Source of the DNA: Omnitrophica WOR_2 bacterium RIFCSPLOWO2_12_FULL_51_24
GTDB lineage: Bacteria; Omnitrophota; Gorgyraeia; Pluralincolimonadales; Pluralincolimonadaceae
Assembly (NCBI GenBank): GCA_001805885.1
Contig: MHHC01000011.1
Location: 677 to 12,247 of the forward strand
Length of the DNA: 11,571 nucleotides
Direction: 5' to 3'
Shown: positions 7,324 through 11,571 of the stretch, piece after piece
How the letters are laid out: every line of letters begins with the position of its first letter
How positions within the stretch are numbered: the first letter of the stretch is position 1
The notes under the pieces: generated by a model
Seen by the model: only the letters and a program-made list of their open reading frames with translations
Told to the model about the DNA's origin: nothing
Database searches by the model: none
Program-made: the position numbers and the translations under genes

Positions 7324-7372
7324 CCCCTCACCTTAGTCCTCTCCCCAAAGGGGAGAGGGAAGGGTGAGGGGG
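7324..7372. repeat. Palindromic CCCCTCACC...GGTGAGGGG stem-loop element
   Basis: A strong stem-loop fills the lon-aminotransferase gap. The outer stem pairs CCCCTCACC (7324-7332) with GGTGAGGGG (7363-7371), 9 bp. The inner stem pairs CCTCTCCCC (7338-7346) with GGGGAGAGG (7350-7358), 9 bp, around an AAA loop. TT (7333-7334) and AA (7360-7361) can pair between them. It is not followed by a T-tract on the + strand, so it is not a classic terminator of lon. Similar CCCTCACC/CTCTCCCC palindromes occur as dispersed intergenic repeats in many bacterial genomes (general knowledge). It may stabilise the lon mRNA 3' end or be a small mobile palindrome. It differs in sequence from the GGGGACGT elements at 2367 and 8552. 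Confidence 0.8.
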
Positions 7373-7377
7373 AAATT

Positions 7378-7384
7378 AAGGAGG
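7378..7384 (+). promoter_or_regulatory. Strong Shine-Dalgarno of the class V aminotransferase
   Basis: AAGGAGG sits 4 nt before the ATG at 7389 and 5 nt after the palindrome, the same geometry as at hpf. It fixes the start codon. Confidence 0.8.
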
Positions 7385-7388
7385 AAGC

Positions 7389-8552
7389 ATGAAAAAAAAT
7401 TATCTTATGACGCCGGGACCCACGCCTGTTCCGCCGAAGGCGCTGCTTGCGATGGCCGAACCAATAATCCATCACAGGACTCCCGAGTTTATGGAGATAT
7501 TCAAGGAAGTATGCGATCTTTTAAAATATATCTTCCAGACTCAGAATGATGTATTGGTATTTACCTCCTCAGGCACAGGCGCAATGGAAGCGGCGGTAGC
7601 GAACCTCCTTTCGCCCGGCGATAAGGCAATATGCGTGCAGGGCGGTAAATTCGGCGAGAGATGGACCGAACTCTGCAAGGCGTACGGCGTGACCCCTGTA
7701 ATAATAGACGTCGAATGGGGCCAGGCCGTGGACCCGAAAATAATCGAAGGGGAATTAAAGAAGGACGCGGGCATACAAGCCGTCTTTACGACCTTGTGCG
7801 AGACATCGACCGGCGTCCTGACCGACATAAAGGCGATCGCGCAGCTGGCAAAAAACCATAACGCGGTCCTGGCCGTCGACGCGATATCAGGCCTCGGCGC
7901 TGAAGAGATAAAGACCGATGAATGGGGGATAGATTGCGTCGTATCAGGCTCACAGAAAGGCCTGATGATTCCGCCGGGCTTAGCGTTCGTCTCTTTAAGC
8001 AAGAAGGCATGGGAGAAAGTCGAGAAGTCGAAGTCCCCTAAATATTATTTCAGCTTCAAGAAGTCGAAGAAGGCGCTTGAATCGGCGGATACGCCTTTTA
8101 CGCCGGCTATATCGCTCGTCATAGCATTGCGCGAGACATTGAGGATGATGAAGAAGGAAGGGCTCGATGTCATATTCTCGCGCCACAGGATATTGGCGCT
8201 TGCGACACGCGAGGCGATGGAGGCGATGGGACTTCAATTATTCGCCCCGACCGCGCCGTCTAACGGCGTCACGGCCGTGAAAATCCCGGAGGGCATAGAC
8301 GGGGAAAAACTCGTCAAGCATATGAGGGATAAATACGGCGTCGGCATCGCCGGCGGACAGGCCGAGTTAAAAGGCAAAGTATTCCGCATCGCGCATATGG
8401 GTTATATAACAGAGACCGATATTTTGACGACGATCGCCGTGCTCGGCATGGCGCTCGCCGAGATGGGATACAGGGGCGAACCCGGCGTAGGAGTCGAAGC
8501 CGCCGAGGAAGTATTGCTCGAAGGCCGCGACAGAGGGCCGGTCGAACCATAG
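7389..8552 (+). CDS. Class V PLP aminotransferase (alanine/serine-glyoxylate type; possible phosphoserine transaminase role)
   Basis: PLP-dependent fold-type I aminotransferase, 387 residues. It opens with MTPGPTPVPPKALLAM (7-22), typical of the alanine-glyoxylate / serine-pyruvate group. The phosphate-cradle motif is SSGTGAMEAA (60-69), Asp164 in LAVDAISGLG contacts the PLP ring nitrogen, and Lys190 in VVSGSQKGLM is the Schiff-base lysine. SerA lies one gene downstream. In Thermotoga and some other bacteria a class V enzyme of this type sits next to serA (established, from memory), so a job in serine synthesis, taking the place of SerC by transaminating 3-phosphohydroxypyruvate, is plausible. 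Serine-glyoxylate or alanine-glyoxylate exchange cannot be excluded. The start is set by AAGGAGG 4 nt upstream. The last about 11 residues (LEGRDRGPVEP) extend past the conserved end, and the TAG stop is the first element of the downstream REP-like arm. Family assignment is firm; substrate is inference. Confidence 0.9.
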   Translation: MKKNYLMTPGPTPVPPKALLAMAEPIIHHRTPEFMEIFKEVCDLLKYIFQTQNDVLVFTSSGTGAMEAAVANLLSPGDKAICVQGGKFGERWTELCKAYGVTPVIIDVEWGQAVDPKIIEGELKKDAGIQAVFTTLCETSTGVLTDIKAIAQLAKNHNAVLAVDAISGLGAEEIKTDEWGIDCVVSGSQKGLMIPPGLAFVSLSKKAWEKVEKSKSPKYYFSFKKSKKALESADTPFTPAISLVIALRETLRMMKKEGLDVIFSRHRILALATREAMEAMGLQLFAPTAPSNGVTAVKIPEGIDGEKLVKHMRDKYGVGIAGGQAELKGKVFRIAHMGYITETDILTTIAVLGMALAEMGYRGEPGVGVEAAEEVLLEGRDRGPVEP

Positions 8553-8580
8553 GGGACGTGTCACTTTGGGACACTCCATT
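8552..8580. repeat. Single REP-like arm related to the 2367-2441 element
   Basis: The 29-nt sequence beginning GGGGACGT and ending ACACTCCATT matches the reverse complement of the right arm of the 2367-2441 element at 25 of 29 positions without gaps, and the left arm at 24 of 29. Only one arm is present. It can form its own hairpin from GTGTC (8558-8562) and GACAC (8570-8574). Its first G is the last base of the upstream TAG stop, exactly as in the copy after lptB. It ends 15 nt before the start of the next gene. Confidence 0.75.
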
Positions 8581-8595
8581 AACCGGAACTGAAAT

Positions 8596-9300
8596 ATGTC
8601 ACAGGAATTATCGATACTGACGGTTACCGCGGCGTCGCTCGGTCTTCTTCATACGATCACCGGGCCTGACCATTACGTGCCCTTCATAATGATATCGCGC
8701 GCCCGGAAGTGGTCTTTGGCAAAGACGGCGTTTATTACTTTTTTGTGCGGCATCGGACATATATTGAGTGCCGTCCTTTTGGGCGCCGTAGGGCTCGCGT
8801 TAGGCCTCGCCCTTGGTAAGATAAAGGCGTTCGATGCCGTAAGAGATAGCATCGCGGCGTGGCTTTTCATCGCCTTTGGTCTCGTGTATTTCGTCTGGGG
8901 ATTAAAGCATGCCGCGAGGAACAGGCCGCACGCGCATTTCCATCACCACGGCGGCGAAGACGGCCACGCGCACGGGCATACGCATAACGAAGAACATTTA
9001 CACGTCCACGACCACGGGAGAGAGGTAAACATAACCCCGTGGGTCCTGTTCGCGATATTCGTCTTCGGGCCGTGCGAGGTGCTGATACCCCTCGTAATGT
9101 ATCCGGCCGCGAAGAACAGCCTGACGGACGCTTTGATCGTGACGCTCGTATTCGGCGCGGTGACGATCGTGACGATGATATCTGTTATCACCGTCTCGTT
9201 ATTGGGATTCAATCTGCTTCCGCTCGGGAAGCTTGAACGTTATACGCACGCGTTAGCGGGGCTTGCCATAGTGGTCTGCGGCGTACTTATAATAATTTGA
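8596..9300 (+). CDS. NicO/UreH-type metal-permease-like integral membrane protein with His-rich loop
   Basis: Predicted six-helix inner-membrane protein of 234 residues. Hydrophobic segments lie near residues 8-33, 45-74, 87-103, 147-170, 177-208 and 217-234, with two similar halves. The first helix carries HTITGPDHY (19-27), like the His-x-x-x-x-Asp-type metal motif of nickel/cobalt permeases. The second has CGIGH (51-55), and the fourth has GPCEVLIPLVMYPA (158-171). The loop between the halves (112-140) holds 13 histidines with Asp and Glu, a pattern of Ni, Co or Zn binding. This supports uptake or efflux of a divalent metal, but direction and metal cannot be read from sequence. It sits between the aminotransferase and serA, 14 nt before the latter, so it is probably co-transcribed with serine genes without an obvious functional link. 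The ribosome-binding site is weak (GGAACTGAAAT before ATG). Confidence 0.78.
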   Translation: MSQELSILTVTAASLGLLHTITGPDHYVPFIMISRARKWSLAKTAFITFLCGIGHILSAVLLGAVGLALGLALGKIKAFDAVRDSIAAWLFIAFGLVYFVWGLKHAARNRPHAHFHHHGGEDGHAHGHTHNEEHLHVHDHGREVNITPWVLFAIFVFGPCEVLIPLVMYPAAKNSLTDALIVTLVFGAVTIVTMISVITVSLLGFNLLPLGKLERYTHALAGLAIVVCGVLIII

Positions 9301-9306
9301 AGGAGG
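9300..9306 (+). promoter_or_regulatory. serA Shine-Dalgarno that decides the start
   Basis: AAGGAGG begins in the final A of the previous gene's TGA stop and lies 8 nt before the ATG at 9315. A longer reading from TTG at 9297 would put this consensus site inside the coding sequence and leave the TTG without one, so 9315 is preferred. Confidence 0.85.
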
Positions 9307-9314
9307 AAGTCGAA

Positions 9315-10898
9315 ATGTACAAACTACTCGTTAGCGATGCGCTGTCCGAAGAAGGGCTGAAGGTATTAAAGGACGAGAAGGAGCTGCAGGTTGACGTCAA
9401 GCTCAAGCTGTCGCCGGAAGAATTGAAGGCTATCATAAAAGATTACGATGCCTTGGTCGTCCGCAGCAGCACGAAGGTCACGAAAGATATTATTGACGCC
9501 GCGACGAAATTAAAAGTCATCGGGCGCGCGGGCGTGGGTTTGGATAACGTCGACGCCGAAGCCGCGTCGAAGCGCGGTATCATAGTAATGAATACTCCCG
9601 CCGGCAATACCATCTCAACCTGCGAGCACACATGGTCACTGATGCTTTCAATGTCGCGCAATGTCCCGAACGCTAACGCCTCATTAAAGGAAGGCAAGTG
9701 GGACAGGAACAGATACATGGGCGTCGAGCTCTACGGAAAGACGCTCGGGATAATCGGCCTCGGCCGTATCGGGACAGAGGTCGCCAGGCGCGCGATGGCG
9801 TTCGGGATGAAAGTCATCGCCTGTGACCCGTATCTGACGGTCGAGAAAGCCAACGAGCTCGGCATAGAACTCGTCGAAGTACAAGACGTAATCAAGCAGG
9901 CCGATTACATAACCGTCCACACCCCGCTCACAAATGACACGAAGCATATGATAGGCGACAAGGAATTCGAGCAGATGAAACCGGGCGTGCGCATAGTAAA
10001 CTGCGCGCGCGGCGGTATAATCGATGAGGCCGCTTTGATCAGGGCTCTCGATTCCGGAAAAGTCGCGGGCGCGGCGCTGGACGTATACGAGAACGAGCCG
10101 CCGAAGGACTTCGCGATCTTCAAGCATGATAAACTCGTCGCGACGCCGCATTTGGGCGCATCGACCGAGGAAGCGCAGGTCAACGTCGCGGTGGAAGTAT
10201 CCAGACAGGTCGCGGACGCGCTGCTCGGCCGCGGCTGCAGGAACGCCGTTAACATCCCTTGCGTCGACCCCGAGATATACAAGATCCTGCGTCCTTATAT
10301 AACCCTCGCCGAGAAGATGGGCCTCGTGATAGGACAACTCGCCGAGGGCAGGATACAGGAGATAAAGATACAATATTCCGGAGACCTTATCGCGCATGAC
10401 CTCGCGTCGGTGACGATAGCGTTCCTCAAAGGCATGCTTACACCAATACTCCAGGAGACGGTAAATTTCGTCAATGCCTCCATAATCGCGAAAGAGCGCG
10501 GCATAAAGATAGTCGAGACGAAGAGCTCGCAGATAGAGGAATTCGCCAACCTCATCACTATCGAGGCGAAGACCGATAAGATGAAGACGGTTGTGGCAGG
10601 CACACTCTCATCGAGGAAAGAGCCGCGCCTTGTCAAGATAAACGATTTCTACGTCGACGCCGAGACCCAGGGGTATCTTCTTATACTCTCGAACGAGGAT
10701 AAACCCGGCATCATCGGACAGATCGGCACGGTACTCGGCCAGCATAAGATAAACATCGCCGGCATGACTTTGGGAAGGACCAAGGCAGGCGGTATCGCAA
10801 TGACCGTGTTAAATCTGGACGAGCAGGTCCCGGACGCGGTCATGAAAGAGATCCGCACGGCGAAACACGTCCTGGACGCGAAACTCATAAAACAATAA
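9315..10898 (+). CDS. serA: D-3-phosphoglycerate dehydrogenase with C-terminal ACT domain
   Basis: Oxidises 3-phosphoglycerate to 3-phosphohydroxypyruvate with NAD+, the first committed step of serine synthesis, in the cytoplasm. Using the ATG at 9315 the protein has 527 residues, the long form seen in Mycobacterium and many others. The NAD-binding Rossmann motif is GLGRIG (148-153). Catalytic residues are Arg232 (NCARGGIIDEAAL), Glu261 (YENEPP) and His279 (TPHLGAST). Residues about 320-450 are the intervening ASB-type domain. Residues about 453-527 are the ACT domain (GYLLILSNEDKPGIIGQIGT), which usually binds serine for feedback inhibition. The start is chosen by its consensus ribosome-binding site. 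It follows the NicO-like gene by 14 nt and precedes purA by one base. A class V aminotransferase two genes upstream probably performs the next pathway step. Confidence 0.96.
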   Translation: MYKLLVSDALSEEGLKVLKDEKELQVDVKLKLSPEELKAIIKDYDALVVRSSTKVTKDIIDAATKLKVIGRAGVGLDNVDAEAASKRGIIVMNTPAGNTISTCEHTWSLMLSMSRNVPNANASLKEGKWDRNRYMGVELYGKTLGIIGLGRIGTEVARRAMAFGMKVIACDPYLTVEKANELGIELVEVQDVIKQADYITVHTPLTNDTKHMIGDKEFEQMKPGVRIVNCARGGIIDEAALIRALDSGKVAGAALDVYENEPPKDFAIFKHDKLVATPHLGASTEEAQVNVAVEVSRQVADALLGRGCRNAVNIPCVDPEIYKILRPYITLAEKMGLVIGQLAEGRIQEIKIQYSGDLIAHDLASVTIAFLKGMLTPILQETVNFVNASIIAKERGIKIVETKSSQIEEFANLITIEAKTDKMKTVVAGTLSSRKEPRLVKINDFYVDAETQGYLLILSNEDKPGIIGQIGTVLGQHKINIAGMTLGRTKAGGIAMTVLNLDEQVPDAVMKEIRTAKHVLDAKLIKQ

Positions 10899-10899
10899 T

Positions 10900-11571
10900 A
10901 TGGCAAACACAGTCGTTGTAGGAGCCCAGTGGGGAGATGAGGGCAAGGGTAAGATAATAGACATACTCTCGCGCGACGCCGATTACATCGTGCGGTATCA
11001 GGGCGGCAATAACGCCGGACATACCGTCGTCATCGGCAACGAGGAGTTTATCCTGCATCTTATCCCCTCGGGCATACTGCATAAAGGGAAGATCTGCGTT
11101 ATCGGCAACGGTGTGGTCGTCGACCCGGAGGCCCTCATCAACGAGATAACCAGCCTGCGCGCCAAAGGCATAAAAGTCGACGATAATCTTAAAGTAAGCG
11201 ACCAGGTCCACCTTATATTCCCGTATCATAAAGAGATCGATACCTTGAGCGAACGCCGCAAGAAGATCGGCACGACCGGCCGCGGTATAGGGCCATGTTA
11301 TGTAGATAAGGTAGGACGCAGCGGCATCCGCTTTGCCGACCTCCTCGACGACGAACTGTTCAGGAAGAAACTAAAAGAAAATATCGAGGCGAAGAACGAG
11401 ACGCTCCAAAAATTATACAACCATCCGGGTTTCACTTTCGAGGAGATATACGAGAAGTACGCGGCATACAGGTCGCAGATCGCGAAGTACGCCTGCAATT
11501 CGACGAAGATCCTTAACGAGGCCGTAAAGAAGAGAAAGAAGCTGCTGCTCGAAGGCGCGCAAGGCACTCTT
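10900..11571 (+). CDS. purA: Adenylosuccinate synthetase (3' partial)
   Basis: Catalyses GTP-dependent joining of IMP and aspartate to adenylosuccinate, the first step from IMP to AMP. The frame is open through base 11571, giving 224 residues of a family usually about 430 long, so roughly the N-terminal half is present. The N-terminus MANTVVVGAQWGDEGKGKII carries the P-loop-like GDEGKGK with catalytic Asp13, and His41 lies in GGNNAGHTV. GTTGRGIGP (124-132) is the IMP-binding region, and LLLEGAQGTL at the right edge is the next conserved block. The ATG is one base after the serA stop with no clear Shine-Dalgarno, so translation is probably coupled to serA. No oddity is seen in the visible half. 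Confidence 0.96.
   Translation, partial: MANTVVVGAQWGDEGKGKIIDILSRDADYIVRYQGGNNAGHTVVIGNEEFILHLIPSGILHKGKICVIGNGVVVDPEALINEITSLRAKGIKVDDNLKVSDQVHLIFPYHKEIDTLSERRKKIGTTGRGIGPCYVDKVGRSGIRFADLLDDELFRKKLKENIEAKNETLQKLYNHPGFTFEEIYEKYAAYRSQIAKYACNSTKILNEAVKKRKKLLLEGAQGTL

Noticed and set aside
7324..7380. Rho-independent terminator after lon
   Set aside because: The stem is strong but is followed on the + strand by GGAAATTAAGG, not by a T-tract. The - strand side is T-rich (TTTATTTATG), but there is no - strand gene to terminate.
8924..9020. Low-complexity CAC/CAT-rich stretch as a DNA repeat
   Set aside because: It encodes the His-rich loop in frame within the NicO-like gene and has no exact tandem unit.
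9297..9317. TTG at 9297 as the serA start
   Set aside because: It would put the consensus AAGGAGG inside the gene; the ATG at 9315 has that site at 8 nt and gives the normal SerA N-terminus MYKLLVSD.
9684..10397. Long open frame on the - strand opposite serA
   Set aside because: It mirrors serA codons, has no family motif and no ribosome-binding site; treated as a shadow.

Overview
The window carries eleven protein-coding genes, all on the + strand and very tightly packed. The first is cut by the left edge and the last by the right edge. The organism is clearly a diderm (Gram-negative type) bacterium, because the left third encodes lipid A acylation and LPS-export proteins. The mix of gene families, mid-range GC content, frequent ATA (Ile) and AGG (Arg) codons, and REP-like GGGGACGT palindromes next to stop codons make an uncultured lineage such as Omnitrophota my best guess. 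That is inference from general impression, not from a marker gene.

Layout. (1) 1-2367: a lysophospholipid/lipid A acyltransferase (LpxL/HtrB family, 5' truncated), a lipoprotein that seems to join an LptC-like half to an LptA/OstA-like half, and the LPS-export ATPase LptB. (2) 2367-2441: a near-perfect inverted repeat built like a paired REP element (BIME). (3) 2457-7318: a proteostasis block with long-form hibernation promoting factor, trigger factor, ClpP and Lon. (4) 7324-7372: a second, unrelated strong palindrome. (5) 7389-8552: a class V aminotransferase of the alanine/serine-glyoxylate type. (6) 8552-8580: a single REP-like arm related to the first element. (7) 8596-9300: a NicO/UreH-type metal-permease-like membrane protein with a His-rich loop. 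(8) 9315-10898: phosphoglycerate dehydrogenase SerA with a C-terminal ACT domain. (9) 10900 to the right edge: adenylosuccinate synthetase PurA, N-terminal half only.

How they work together: the first block builds and exports lipopolysaccharide. The second covers nascent-chain folding, ribosome hibernation and ATP-dependent proteolysis. The aminotransferase and SerA probably supply the first two steps of serine synthesis, with a class V enzyme where SerC would be expected. PurA belongs to AMP synthesis. All gene-to-gene junctions without a repeat are 14 nt or less or overlap. The only three longer gaps (89, 70 and 43 nt) each contain a palindromic element.

I found no RNA gene, CRISPR array, transposase gene or phage gene, and no convincing promoter or rho-independent terminator. 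I see no candidate for a wholly new multi-gene system. The most unusual content is the set of repeat elements and their fit to stop codons, the apparent LptC-LptA fusion, and the gaps in otherwise classic gene neighbourhoods (no rpoN after lptB, no clpX after clpP).
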